Shown here: piece by piece, positions 17,757 to 25,989 of the stretch
Numbering within the stretch: the stretch's first letter is position 1
How the letters are laid out: the number at the start of each line of letters is the position of its first letter
Source: Quadrisphaera sp. DSM 44207
GTDB lineage: Bacteria > Actinomycetota > Actinomycetes > Actinomycetales > Quadrisphaeraceae
Reading direction: 5' to 3'
Length of the DNA: 64,000 nucleotides
Assembly: GCF_900101335.1 (NCBI RefSeq)
Contig: NZ_FNKA01000003.1
Span: 310,001-374,000 of the forward strand
Program-made: the position numbers and the translations under genes
The notes under the pieces: model-generated
Database searches by the model: none
Told to the model about the DNA's origin: nothing
What the model saw: only the letters and a program-made list of their open reading frames with translations

Positions 17757-18716
17757 GTGGCGAGCGCGCGCGTGGCGGCGGTGGACTGCGGCACCAACTC
17801 GATCCGGCTGCTGGTCGCCGACGTCGACGCGGCCACGGGCGCCGTGACCGACCTGGACCGCCGGATGGAGGTCGTGCGCCTCGGCGAGGGCGTGGACCGC
17901 ACCGGGGCCCTGGCCCCGCAGGCGCTGGAGCGCACCCTGGCCGCCACCCGGCGCTACGCCGAGGTCGTGCGCGCCCGGGGGGCGCAGCGGGTGCGGTTCG
18001 TGGCGACGTCCGCCAGCCGCGACGCCTCCAACGCGCACCTGCTCGTCGCCGGGGTGCGCGAGGCGCTGGGCGTGGACCCCGAGGTGGTCTCCGGCGACGA
18101 GGAGGCCGCGCTGTCCTTCCGCGGCGCCACGGGCGGGCTGAGCAGGGGGCACCCGGCGCCGCACCTGGTCGTCGACCTCGGCGGCGGCTCCACCGAGCTC
18201 GTCCTCGGCGACGGCGCGGCCGGCCGGGTCGAGGCGGCCCGCTCGGTCGACGTCGGCTGCGTGCGCCTGACCGAGCGGCACCTGCACGACGACCCGCCGG
18301 CCGCCGCCCAGGTGGCGGCCGCGCGGGCGGACGCGCGCGCGGCGCTGGACCTCGCGGCCGCGGCCGTGCCGCTGGCCCGCACCCGCACCCTGATCGGGGT
18401 GGCGGGCACGGTCACCACGATCACCGCGCACGCGCTGCGGCTGCCCGGCTACGACGCCGCGGCGATCCACGGCGCGGCGGTGCCGGTCGACGCCGTGCTC
18501 GCCGCGTGCGCGGACCTCCTCGCGATGCCGCGGGCGGCGCGCGCGGCCCTGCCGTTCATGCACCCCGGGCGCGTCGACGTGATCGGCGCCGGGGCGCTGC
18601 TGTGGGGGGAGGTCGTCGCCCGGGTGGCCGCGGAGTCGGGCGTGCGCGAGGTCGTCGCCAGCGAGCACGACGTCCTCGACGGCATCGCGCTCGCCCTCGC
18701 CCGCGCGGGCGGGTGA
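17757..18716 (+). CDS. Ppx/GppA-family exopolyphosphatase/pppGpp phosphatase
   Basis: The protein (319 aa) belongs to the short actinobacterial Ppx/GppA family of the ASKHA fold. The phosphate-1 motif DCGTNSIRLLVAD is at residues 9-21, followed by the VDLGGGSTEL phosphate-2 motif and the AGTVTT segment. These enzymes hydrolyse polyphosphate and/or pppGpp; short actinobacterial forms differ in preference and I do not choose. It is the last member of the mazG-eno-ftsB-DUF501-ppx block and precedes the uracil-DNA glycosylase by 10 bp. Confidence 0.9.
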   Translation: MASARVAAVDCGTNSIRLLVADVDAATGAVTDLDRRMEVVRLGEGVDRTGALAPQALERTLAATRRYAEVVRARGAQRVRFVATSASRDASNAHLLVAGVREALGVDPEVVSGDEEAALSFRGATGGLSRGHPAPHLVVDLGGGSTELVLGDGAAGRVEAARSVDVGCVRLTERHLHDDPPAAAQVAAARADARAALDLAAAAVPLARTRTLIGVAGTVTTITAHALRLPGYDAAAIHGAAVPVDAVLAACADLLAMPRAARAALPFMHPGRVDVIGAGALLWGEVVARVAAESGVREVVASEHDVLDGIALALARAGG

Positions 18717-18726
18717 GCATGGGCGG

Positions 18727-19620
18727 GTGAGCCCGGCCCCCGACCCCGCGCCGCTGCCGCACCCGCTGACCGGTCAGCCCTTCGCCTCGCCCGTCCCGCC
18801 CGGCGCCGGCTGGCCGGAGGACCCCTCCTCCCCGCGCACCCCGCGGGCCCGCACGCCGGACGACGTCGCCCGCCTCGCGGCGTCCGCGCGCACCCTCGAC
18901 GTCCTCGACGCGCGGGTCGCGGTGTGCCGGGCCTGCCCGCGCCTGGTGGCCTGGCGCGAGGAGGTGGCCACCACCAAGCGCCGCACCTACGCCGACCAGC
19001 CGTACTGGGGCCGCCCGGTGCCGGGCTGGGGCGACCCGCGCGGCGGGGTGCTCGTCGTCGGCCTGGCGCCGGCGGCGCACGGGGGCAACCGCACCGGCCG
19101 CATCTTCACGGGCGACCGCTCGGGGGACTGGGTCTTCGGCGCCCTGCACCGCGCCGGGCTCGCGGTGCGGGCCGAGGCCGTCGCCGCGGGGGACGGGCAG
19201 GCGGTGGCCGGCGTGCGCATCGCCGCACCCGTGCGCTGCGCGCCGCCGGACAACCTGCCCGCCCCCGCCGAGCGCGACACCTGCGCCCCGTGGCTGGACC
19301 GGGAGGTGCAGCTCGTGCGCCCCGCGGTGCTCCTCGCGCTCGGCGGCTTCGCGTGGGAGCAGTCCCTGGCGTGCGCCGCCCGGCTCGGCTGGGCGGCGCC
19401 CCGCCCGCGCCCGCGCTTCGCCCACGGCGCCCAGGCCTCCCTGGACCGGCCCGGCGGCCCGCCGCTGCACGTGGTGGCCAGCTACCACGTCAGCCAGCAG
19501 AACACCTTCACCGGGCGCCTGACCGAGCCGATGCTCGACGCCGTGGTGCGGCGGGCGGTGGAGCTGGCGCGGCGCGCCGATCCGCGCCCCGGGGGTGGCG
19601 CGGGGACCGCGCATCAATAG
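18727..19620 (+). CDS. family 5 uracil-DNA glycosylase (UdgB type)
   Basis: The protein (297 aa) has the family 5 active-site motif GLAPAAHGGNRTGR near residues 112-125 and the C-terminal ASYHVSQQNT segment. Four cysteines (CRACP near 61-65, VRCAPPDN and RDTCAPW) fit the 4Fe-4S cluster of this family. It removes uracil and other deaminated bases from DNA. In family 5 the usual catalytic Asp or Asn of motif 1 is replaced by Ala, as seen here. It starts 10 bp after ppx and is likely co-transcribed. Confidence 0.9.
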   Translation: MSPAPDPAPLPHPLTGQPFASPVPPGAGWPEDPSSPRTPRARTPDDVARLAASARTLDVLDARVAVCRACPRLVAWREEVATTKRRTYADQPYWGRPVPGWGDPRGGVLVVGLAPAAHGGNRTGRIFTGDRSGDWVFGALHRAGLAVRAEAVAAGDGQAVAGVRIAAPVRCAPPDNLPAPAERDTCAPWLDREVQLVRPAVLLALGGFAWEQSLACAARLGWAAPRPRPRFAHGAQASLDRPGGPPLHVVASYHVSQQNTFTGRLTEPMLDAVVRRAVELARRADPRPGGGAGTAHQ

Positions 19621-19623
19621 GCT
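19618..19623 (+). promoter_or_regulatory. putative -10 element, leaderless start
   Basis: TAGGCT overlaps the glycosylase stop codon and ends 6 nt before the ATG of the NADH dehydrogenase gene. Confidence 0.45.
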
Positions 19624-19629
19624 CACGCC

Positions 19630-21027
19630 ATGACCGCCACGACGTCCCAGGAGACCGCGCCCTCCGGGGCGAACGGCCGTCAGCGCATCCTCGTCCTCGG
19701 GGGTGGCTACGTCGGCCTCTACACCGCGAGGGGCCTGCGCAACGGCCTCCGGAACGACGAGGCGCACGTCACGATCGTCGACCCGCGCCCGTACATGACG
19801 TACCAGCCGTTCCTGCCCGAGGTGGCCGCGGGCTCCATCGAGCCGCGCCACGTCGTGGTCTCCCACCGGCGCAACCTCAAGGGCGTCGAGGTCATCACCG
19901 GCGCGGTCACCGGGCTGCGCCACGCCGAGCGCACCGCCACGGTCAAGCCGCAGCAGGGCGACGAGATCGAGGTTCGCTACGACCAGGTCGTGGTCGCCCT
20001 CGGCTCGGTCTCGCGCGTGCTGCCCATCCCGGGCCTGGCCGAGCAGGCGATCGGGTTCAAGACGGTCGAGGAGGCGACGGCGCTGCGCAACCACGTCCTC
20101 GAGCGCCTGGACGTCGCGGCGGCGCTGCCGCAGGGCCCCTCCCGGGTGCGGGCGCTGACCTTCGTCTTCGTCGGCGGCGGCTACGCCGGCATCGAGGCGC
20201 TGGCCGAGCTCGAGGACCTCGCGCGCGACGCCGTCGCGCAGTACCCGGAGATCGAGCAGTCCGAGGTGCGCTTCGTCCTCGTCGAGGCCCTGAACCGGAT
20301 CCTGCCCGAGGTGGGCGAGCAGATGGGGCGCTGGACGCTCACGCAGCTGCGCGCCCGCGGCATCGACTGCCGCCTGGAGACCTTCCTGAAGTCCTGCGAG
20401 GACGGGCACGTCGTCCTCTCCGACGGCGCCGAGTTCGACACCGACACGATCGTGTGGACGGCGGGCGTGAAGTCGAACCCGGTGCTCGCCGACACCGACC
20501 TGCCGCTGGACAAGATGGGCCGCCTGCGCGTGCGCGCCGACCTGCGCGTGGCCGGGAACGACGGCGTCGTCGAGGGCGCCTGGGGCGCCGGCGACGCGTG
20601 CGCGGTACCCGACCTGACCAAGGAGCCGGGCAACTTCTGCGCCCCCAACGCGCAGCACGCGGTGCGCGAGTCGAAGCAGATGGCGAAGAACATCATCGCC
20701 GTCCTGCACGGGGAGCCCACCGTCGACTACTCGCACAAGTACCTCGGCTCCGTGGCCTCCCTGGGCCTGGGCAAGGGCGTGGCCACGGTCTACGGCCTGA
20801 AGGTCAAGGGCTGGCCGGCGTGGCTGATGCACCGCGCCTACCACGGCTCGCAGATCCCGACGTTCAACCGCAAGTTCCGGGTGCTGCTCGACTGGGCCGG
20901 CTCGGCGGTCTTCCGGCGCGACACCGTGGCCCTCGGCCGCCTGGAGCGCCCGCGCGAGGAGTTCGTGGCCTCCGCCGCCAAGCCGCCGACGCCGCGCCCG
21001 GCCGGGCAGTCCGCCCCCGGGTCCTGA
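19630..21027 (+). CDS. ndh: type II NADH dehydrogenase
   Basis: The protein (465 aa) is an NDH-2-type flavoprotein. It has the FAD-binding ILVLGGGYVGLYTA motif (residues about 20-33), the quinone-oxidoreductase signature RPYMTYQPFLPEV, the NADH-binding FVFVGGGYAGIEALAEL motif (about 178-194) and the FAD motif GAWGAGDACAVPD. A C-terminal amphipathic region (about 385-435) would hold it on the membrane. It transfers electrons from NADH to menaquinone without proton pumping. The ATG has a TAGGCT element but no ribosome binding site. Confidence 0.9.
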   Translation: MTATTSQETAPSGANGRQRILVLGGGYVGLYTARGLRNGLRNDEAHVTIVDPRPYMTYQPFLPEVAAGSIEPRHVVVSHRRNLKGVEVITGAVTGLRHAERTATVKPQQGDEIEVRYDQVVVALGSVSRVLPIPGLAEQAIGFKTVEEATALRNHVLERLDVAAALPQGPSRVRALTFVFVGGGYAGIEALAELEDLARDAVAQYPEIEQSEVRFVLVEALNRILPEVGEQMGRWTLTQLRARGIDCRLETFLKSCEDGHVVLSDGAEFDTDTIVWTAGVKSNPVLADTDLPLDKMGRLRVRADLRVAGNDGVVEGAWGAGDACAVPDLTKEPGNFCAPNAQHAVRESKQMAKNIIAVLHGEPTVDYSHKYLGSVASLGLGKGVATVYGLKVKGWPAWLMHRAYHGSQIPTFNRKFRVLLDWAGSAVFRRDTVALGRLERPREEFVASAAKPPTPRPAGQSAPGS

Positions 21028-21035
21028 CCGGGACC

Positions 21036-21070
21036 CGCGCCGCCGCGACCCGGTGGGCCGCGGCGGCGCG
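21036..21070 (+). terminator. hairpin between ndh and tRNA
   Basis: Perfect 12-nt arms (21036-21047 and 21059-21070) with an 11-nt loop follow the ndh stop and end 4 nt before the tRNA. Confidence 0.6.
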
Positions 21071-21074
21071 GCGG

Positions 21075-21148
21075 GCCCCCGTAGCCCAACAGGCAGAGGC
21101 AGGCGCCTTAAAAGCGCCTCAGTGCGGGTTCGAACCCCGCCGGGGGCA
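21075..21148 (+). tRNA. tRNA with UAA anticodon, annotated as tRNA-Leu; short variable arm
   Basis: A 74-nt cloverleaf folds fully. The acceptor stem is 21075-21081 paired with 21141-21147, discriminator A at 21148. The D region is 21084-21100, and the anticodon stem 21102-21106 pairs with 21114-21118. The 7-nt anticodon loop at 21107-21113 carries TAA at 21109-21111. The T arm is 21124-21140 with TTCGAAC. CCA is not encoded. UAA reads UUA (Leu), but the variable region is only 5 nt (21119-21123), whereas bacterial leucine tRNAs have a long variable arm. So the charging identity is uncertain. Confidence 0.85.
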
Positions 21149-21247
21149 CGCGGGCGGGCCCGGGAATGCGCAGCTTTACCCAGGCATTACTCTTGGACGA
21201 GCGCCCGGTACGTCGCCGTCGCGCCTGGTCCGTTCGGAAGGACGTCC

Positions 21248-22072
21248 ATGCAGAGCAACAACCCGGTCCTGAGCCGGGCCCCGCAGTTCACCGGCGGCGG
21301 CTACGCCGGCTTCGACGAGCGCGGGGCCTCCCGCGGCCCGGCCACGGGCTACGGGCCGTCCTACAGCCCCTCGCCGCAGCCCTCGCTCGAGGACATGTAC
21401 GCCGCGCCGTCGGCGACCCCGGTGCAGACGGGGCGGATGACCTACGACGACGTCGTGGTCCGCACCGGCCTGACGCTGGCGGTCGTGCTCGCCGGCGCCG
21501 CGGTCGGCTGGTTCGGCGACCCGCTCCTGTGGATCGTCGGCGGCGTCGCCGGCCTGGTGCTGGGCCTGGTCAACGCCTTCAAGCGCGAGCCCTCGCCCGT
21601 GCTGATCATGGCCTATGCGGCGGCGCAGGGCCTCTTCCTCGGCGGCATCAGCTCCCTCTACGAGGCGCGGTTCAACGGCATCGTCTTCCAGGCGGTCGTC
21701 GCCACCTTCGCCACCTTCGGCGTGATGCTCGCCCTGTACCGCTCCGGCCGCATCCGCGCCACGGCGCGCTTCCAGAAGATCCTGTCCGGCGCGATCATGG
21801 GCTACGCGATCTTCTGCCTGATCAACCTGGGCATCCTCCTGTTCACGGGCGCCGGCATCCGCGGCGGCTTCTTCGGCCTCGTCATCGGCGCGATCGGCGC
21901 GGTGCTCGCGGCGCTGTCCTTCGTGCTCGACTTCGAGTTCGTCCAGCAGGGCGTGCGCAACGGCATCCCGCAGCGCTACGCCTGGACGGCGGCCTTCGGC
22001 CTCGTCGTCACCCTGATCTGGCTCTACATCGAGCTCCTGCGGATCCTGTCGATCCTCCGCAGCGAGGACTGA
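21248..22072 (+). CDS. Bax inhibitor-1/YccA family membrane protein
   Basis: The protein (274 aa) has a disordered Gly/Pro/Ser N-terminus (1-65) and seven membrane segments typical of the YccA/BI-1 (TMBIM) family, with FVQQGVRNGIPQRYAWTAAFG near the C-terminus. Bacterial members are implicated in calcium leak or protease regulation; the role here is unknown. A GGAAGGACG ribosome binding site precedes the ATG. It starts 100 bp after the tRNA. Confidence 0.88.
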   Translation: MQSNNPVLSRAPQFTGGGYAGFDERGASRGPATGYGPSYSPSPQPSLEDMYAAPSATPVQTGRMTYDDVVVRTGLTLAVVLAGAAVGWFGDPLLWIVGGVAGLVLGLVNAFKREPSPVLIMAYAAAQGLFLGGISSLYEARFNGIVFQAVVATFATFGVMLALYRSGRIRATARFQKILSGAIMGYAIFCLINLGILLFTGAGIRGGFFGLVIGAIGAVLAALSFVLDFEFVQQGVRNGIPQRYAWTAAFGLVVTLIWLYIELLRILSILRSED

Positions 22073-22128
22073 CGATCCCCGCGGGGCCAGTCGCACCGAC
22101 CGGGCGGGTCGAGCTCGAGCTGGGCCGG

Positions 22129-22407
22129 GTGCTCACCCGGCTCAGCGGGCTCGGCCCCGCCCGGTCGGCGCGTCCGGGCCCGGACGGCCTCGCGCCGGTC
22201 GACCGGGTCCGCCCGCTGCTGCAGCACCTGGCCGACGCGGCGGCCGACGCCGAGGGGCGCGCGCGCCGTCCGGTGCCCGTGCTGGGCGCCCACGCGGTCG
22301 GTGACCAGCTCGCCGTCCTGGCCCGCGACCTCCTCGCCACCGACCCGCCACCCGGGGCGCTCGCCGACCTCGCCGACCGGCTGGTCGCCCTGCGCCGCGC
22401 CCTGTGA
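22129..22407 (+). CDS. small hypothetical protein after BI-1 gene
   Basis: A 92-aa protein starting with GTG is predicted. It is mostly helical and ends with a pattern (AVGDQLAVLARDLL near residues 56-69) that I recognise only as like small uncharacterised actinobacterial proteins. The frame stays open back into the preceding gene, so the start is uncertain; a CTG at the preceding stop is an alternative. No membrane segment or motif that gives a function. It is convergent with the SGNH hydrolase gene. Confidence 0.5.
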   Translation: MLTRLSGLGPARSARPGPDGLAPVDRVRPLLQHLADAAADAEGRARRPVPVLGAHAVGDQLAVLARDLLATDPPPGALADLADRLVALRRAL

Positions 22408-22434
22408 GGCGCGCTCCTCGGCGCCGCACCCCCG

Positions 22435-23484
22435 TCAGGACGACGGCGCGCCCGAGGCCGTCCTCGTGCGAACAGCCCCGGGGTCACCGGCGGGCAGGAC
22501 GGCGCGCCGGCGCCACAGCGCCCGCGACCACCGCCCGGCCGGGCCGCGGTCCGCGCCCGCCACCTGCACCGCCACGACCTCCGTGCCCGGCGCGTCCGCG
22601 GCCTGGACGGCGGCCTGCGCCACGGGCTGCACCGGCGCCGGCGCGCCGGGCACCGGGTCGGCCGGGCCGGCGGCAGCGGGCGTGCCGAGCCCGATGCCCA
22701 GCGCCGCGCACACGCTCGGCAGGACGGCGGCGCCCACCCGCGCGTAGCCGGCGGGGGAGGGGTGGAACCGGTCGACGGCGAACATCTCCCGCGGCCGCGC
22801 CGCGAACGCCGGCCCCAGCAGGTCGCCCAGGGAGACCGTGCGGCCCCCGGCCTCGACCACGGCGATGGTCTGGGCGGCGGCCAGCTCCCGGCTCGCCCGC
22901 CGGGCCAGCGTGCGCAGCGGCTCCGCGATCGGCTCGACCGTGCCGAGGTCCGGGCACGTGCCCACGACGACCTCCGCGCCCGCGTCGCGCAGCCGGGTGA
23001 CCGCGCCCGCGAGGTGGCGCACGGCCTCCGCCGGGCGCACCCAGTGCGTGACGTCGTTCGCGCCGACGAGCACGAGGGCCACGTGCGGGTGCGCGACCTG
23101 CTCCAGCGCGGCGTCCACCTGGGCCCCCAGCGCCTCCGACCGCGCGCCGACGACCGCGGCGCCGACCAGCCGCACGGGCCGCCCGGAGATCGCGGCCAGC
23201 CCGCCGGCGACGATCGCGCCCGGCGTCTGCTCCGGCGACGCGGCGCCGAGCCCGGCGGCCGTGGAGTCGCCGAGGACCACCAGGTCCACCTCCTCGTCGG
23301 CCCCGGCGCCGTACCGGGCGGCCGCGACGGGCGGCGTGCGGCCCAGCGACGTCCCGATCGCCCGCTGCGCGAGGGCGGCCTCGACGCGCACGAGCGCCCA
23401 CCCGAGGGCGCCCGCCACCGTCAGGCCGCCGCCGCCGAACGCTGCGGCGGCGGCGATCCGTCGGGCTCGCCGGACGCGGGACAT
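22435..23484 (-). CDS. SGNH/GDSL-type hydrolase, membrane-anchored or secreted
   Basis: The protein (349 aa) starts with basic residues and a hydrophobic segment (about 9-35). The SGNH hydrolase blocks follow: LVVLGDSTAAGLGA (block I Ser), a glycine block, VLVGANDVTHW (block III Asn) and the catalytic DRFHPSPAGY (Asp and His). Such enzymes are esterases or acetylhydrolases acting on lipids or cell-envelope glycans. The last 90 residues are a low-complexity Ala/Pro tail. The ATG lies 6 nt after TACCGT on the minus strand, with no ribosome binding site. Confidence 0.85.
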   Translation of the reverse strand: MSRVRRARRIAAAAAFGGGGLTVAGALGWALVRVEAALAQRAIGTSLGRTPPVAAARYGAGADEEVDLVVLGDSTAAGLGAASPEQTPGAIVAGGLAAISGRPVRLVGAAVVGARSEALGAQVDAALEQVAHPHVALVLVGANDVTHWVRPAEAVRHLAGAVTRLRDAGAEVVVGTCPDLGTVEPIAEPLRTLARRASRELAAAQTIAVVEAGGRTVSLGDLLGPAFAARPREMFAVDRFHPSPAGYARVGAAVLPSVCAALGIGLGTPAAAGPADPVPGAPAPVQPVAQAAVQAADAPGTEVVAVQVAGADRGPAGRWSRALWRRRAVLPAGDPGAVRTRTASGAPSS

Positions 23485-23490
23485 CCCCTC

Positions 23491-23496
23491 ACGGTA
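23491..23496 (-). promoter_or_regulatory. putative -10 element, leaderless start
   Basis: TACCGT on the minus strand ends 6 nt before the ATG at 23484. Confidence 0.45.
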
Positions 23497-23571
23497 GGTG
23501 ACAGCGCGGACGGCGGTCCGGCGGCTCACCCGGACGCCGCCCTGCCCGCCCCGGCTGGGAGGATGGGAGGC

Positions 23572-24954
23572 GTGGACTACGCGGAGCACATCGCCGAGCT
23601 CGTCGGCGGCACGCCGCTCGTGCGGCTGAGCAGGGTCACCGAGGGCGTCGCGGCCACGGTGCTGGCCAAGGTCGAGTACCTCAACCCCGGCGGCAGCGTG
23701 AAGGACCGCATCGCCGAGCGGATGGTCGACGAGGCCGAGGCCGCGGGCCTGCTGCAGCCCGGCGGCACGATCGTCGAGCCGACGTCGGGCAACACCGGCG
23801 TCGGCCTGGCCCTGCTCGCCCAGCGGCGCGGCTACTCGTGCGTGTTCGTCTGCCCCGACAAGGTCGGCGCCGACAAGATCAACGTCCTCAAGGCCTACGG
23901 GGCCCGCGTCGTCGTCACGCCGACCGCCGTGCCGCCGGACCACCCGGACTCCTACTACTCCGTCTCCGACCGCCTGGTGCGCGAGATCGAGGGCGCCTGG
24001 AAGCCGAACCAGTACGCCAACCCGGCCGGCCCGGCCAGCCACTACGCCAGCACGGGCCCGGAGATCTGGAAGGACACCGACGGGCGGGTCACGCACTTCG
24101 TGGCCGGCGTCGGCACCGGGGGCACCATCACCGGCACGGGGCGCTTCCTCAAGGACGCCTCCGCCGACCGCCCGACCGGGCCCGTGCGCGTCGTCGGCGT
24201 CGACCCGGAGGGCTCGGTGTACTCCGGCGGCACCGGGCGCCCCTACCTCGTCGAGGGCGTCGGCGAGGACTTCTGGCCCAGCGCCTACGACCCCTCCGTG
24301 CCGGACGAGATCGTCGCGGTCTCGGACGCCGAGGCGTTCGCCATGACCCGCCGCCTCGCGCGCGAGGAGGCCCTCCTCGTCGGCGGCTCGTGCGGCATGG
24401 CGGTCGTCGGCGCGCTGCGCGTGGCGCGGCGGCTCGGCCCGGACGACGTGGTCGTCGTCCTGCTGCCCGACGGCGGCCGCGGCTACCTCGGCAAGATCTT
24501 CGACGACCGGTGGATGCGCTCCTACGGGTTCCTCGACCGCGAGGGCACCTCCGACGGCACCGTACGGGAGGTGCTGCGGGCGAAGTCCGGCGCGCTGCCC
24601 GACCTCGTGCACACCCACCCCACCGAGACGGTGCGCGACGCCATCGAGATCCTGCGCGAGTTCGGGGTCTCCCAGATGCCGGTCGTCGGCGCGGAGCCGC
24701 CCGTGATGGCCGGGGAGGTCTCCGGGTCGGTCTCCGACCGCACCCTGCTGGACGCCGTCTTCGCCGGGCGCGCGCAGCTGTCCGACCCCGTCGCGCAGCA
24801 CATGGACCCGCCGCTGCCCCTCGTCGGCGCCGGGGAGTCGGTGGCCGACCTGCGCGGGCACCTGGAGCGCGCCGACGCCGTCCTCGTCGTGGACGAGGGC
24901 AGGCCGAGCGGCGTCGTCACGCGCGCTGACCTGCTGGCGCACCTGGCGGGTTGA
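23572..24954 (+). CDS. cystathionine beta-synthase
   Basis: The protein (460 aa) has a fold-type II PLP catalytic domain (1-315) with the Schiff-base Lys44 in NPGGSVKDR, the substrate loop TSGNTGVGLA and the glycine-rich GTGGTITGTG phosphate-binding loop. A C-terminal pair of CBS motifs follows (about 340-460). It condenses serine or O-acetylserine with homocysteine to cystathionine in transsulfuration. A cystathionine gamma-synthase gene occurs about 7 kb downstream. Start GTG at 23572 was chosen because relatives begin just before YAEHI; an ATG three codons earlier is possible. Confidence 0.93.
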   Translation: MDYAEHIAELVGGTPLVRLSRVTEGVAATVLAKVEYLNPGGSVKDRIAERMVDEAEAAGLLQPGGTIVEPTSGNTGVGLALLAQRRGYSCVFVCPDKVGADKINVLKAYGARVVVTPTAVPPDHPDSYYSVSDRLVREIEGAWKPNQYANPAGPASHYASTGPEIWKDTDGRVTHFVAGVGTGGTITGTGRFLKDASADRPTGPVRVVGVDPEGSVYSGGTGRPYLVEGVGEDFWPSAYDPSVPDEIVAVSDAEAFAMTRRLAREEALLVGGSCGMAVVGALRVARRLGPDDVVVVLLPDGGRGYLGKIFDDRWMRSYGFLDREGTSDGTVREVLRAKSGALPDLVHTHPTETVRDAIEILREFGVSQMPVVGAEPPVMAGEVSGSVSDRTLLDAVFAGRAQLSDPVAQHMDPPLPLVGAGESVADLRGHLERADAVLVVDEGRPSGVVTRADLLAHLAG

Positions 24955-24957
24955 GCC

Positions 24958-24963
24958 TACGGT
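24958..24963 (+). promoter_or_regulatory. putative -10 element, leaderless start of metal ABC operon
   Basis: TACGGT ends 6 nt before the GTG at 24970 and overlaps a dyad that spans the start codon. Confidence 0.45.
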
Positions 24964-25004
24964 TCCGGTGTGCCGAAGAAGCGGTCTTCGGAGCACCGGA
25001 ACCG
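24960..25004. promoter_or_regulatory. imperfect 19-bp inverted repeat over the start of the metal ABC operon
   Basis: Arms 24960-24978 and 24986-25004 match in 17 of 19 positions with a 7-nt spacer. The dyad covers the proposed -10 end, start codon and first codons. The operon encodes its own DtxR/MntR-family repressor, so this is a candidate operator; it could also form an RNA hairpin. Role inferred. Confidence 0.5.
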
Positions 25005-25989
25005 CGCGGCGCGCGCCGGTGCGGCGGCCGCGTGCGCCGCGGCCCTGGCGGCCACCACCACCGGCTGCGCGGCGCTGGCGGCGCAGCCGCTGCCCGATGA
25101 CGGGCGCCCCGTCGTCCTGGCCACGTTCACCGTGATCGCCGACATGGCCCGCGAGGTCGCCGGGGACCGCGCGCGGGTGGAGTCGCTGACCAAGCCCGGT
25201 GCCGAGGTGCACGGCTACGAGCCGACCCCCTCCGACCTGCAGCGCGCCGTGCGCGCCGACCTCGTGCTCGTCAACGGCCTGGGGCTGGAGGGCTGGACGT
25301 CGCGCTTCACCGACCGCGTGCGCGCCCCGCAGGTGGTGCTCACCCAGGACGTCGACGTCCTGGTGATCGCCGAGGGCGCGGCGGCGGGGGAGGAGGACCC
25401 GCACGCCTGGATGTCCCCGGTGCAGGCCCAGCACTACGTGCGCGCCATCGCCGCGGCCCTGAGCGAGCTCGACCCCGCCGGGGCTCCGGAGTACGCCGAG
25501 CGGGCGCGGGCCTACGGCGAGCGCGTCGCCGCCGTCGGGCAGGAGCTCGCCGCCGCCCTGGCGGCGCTGCCGCCCGAGCAGCGGGCGCTCGTCACCTGCG
25601 AGGGCGCCTTCGGCTACCTCGCCCGCGACGCCGGCCTGAGCGCGCGGTACCTGTGGCCGGTCAACAGCGACGCCGACGCCACGCCGCGGCGGATCGCCGC
25701 CGTCGTCGAGTTCGTCGAGCGGGGCGACGTGCCGGCCGTCTTCTGCGAGTCGACCGTCAGCGACCGGGTGCAGCAGCGCGTGGCGGCCGAGACCGGCGCG
25801 CGCCTGGGCGGCACGCTCTACGTCGACTCCCTCTCCGCGCCCGGCGGCCCCGTGCCCACGTACCTGGACCTGCTGCGCCACGACGCGCGAGTCGTCGTCG
25901 AGGGCCTGACCGGGCGCGCCGGGCCCGCCGGGGCCGCGAGCGGGGAGGCCGCCGCGGAGGCGGCGGCGGGCGCGGGGGCCGCGGCGTGA
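24970..25989 (+). CDS. metal ABC transporter substrate-binding lipoprotein (ZnuA/MntC type)
   Basis: The protein (339 aa) is a cluster A-I solute-binding protein for Mn, Zn or Fe. A signal peptide leads to a lipobox-like TTGC with Cys33. Metal-site motifs include the VHGYEPTPSD His, the DPHAWMSP His, the TCEGAFGYLA Glu and the C-terminal Asp region. A Gly/Ala-rich tail ends the protein. It delivers metal to the permease encoded two genes downstream. The stop overlaps the ATPase start (GTGA). Metal identity is not decided by sequence. Confidence 0.9.
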   Translation: MPKKRSSEHRNRAARAGAAAACAAALAATTTGCAALAAQPLPDDGRPVVLATFTVIADMAREVAGDRARVESLTKPGAEVHGYEPTPSDLQRAVRADLVLVNGLGLEGWTSRFTDRVRAPQVVLTQDVDVLVIAEGAAAGEEDPHAWMSPVQAQHYVRAIAAALSELDPAGAPEYAERARAYGERVAAVGQELAAALAALPPEQRALVTCEGAFGYLARDAGLSARYLWPVNSDADATPRRIAAVVEFVERGDVPAVFCESTVSDRVQQRVAAETGARLGGTLYVDSLSAPGGPVPTYLDLLRHDARVVVEGLTGRAGPAGAASGEAAAEAAAGAGAAA

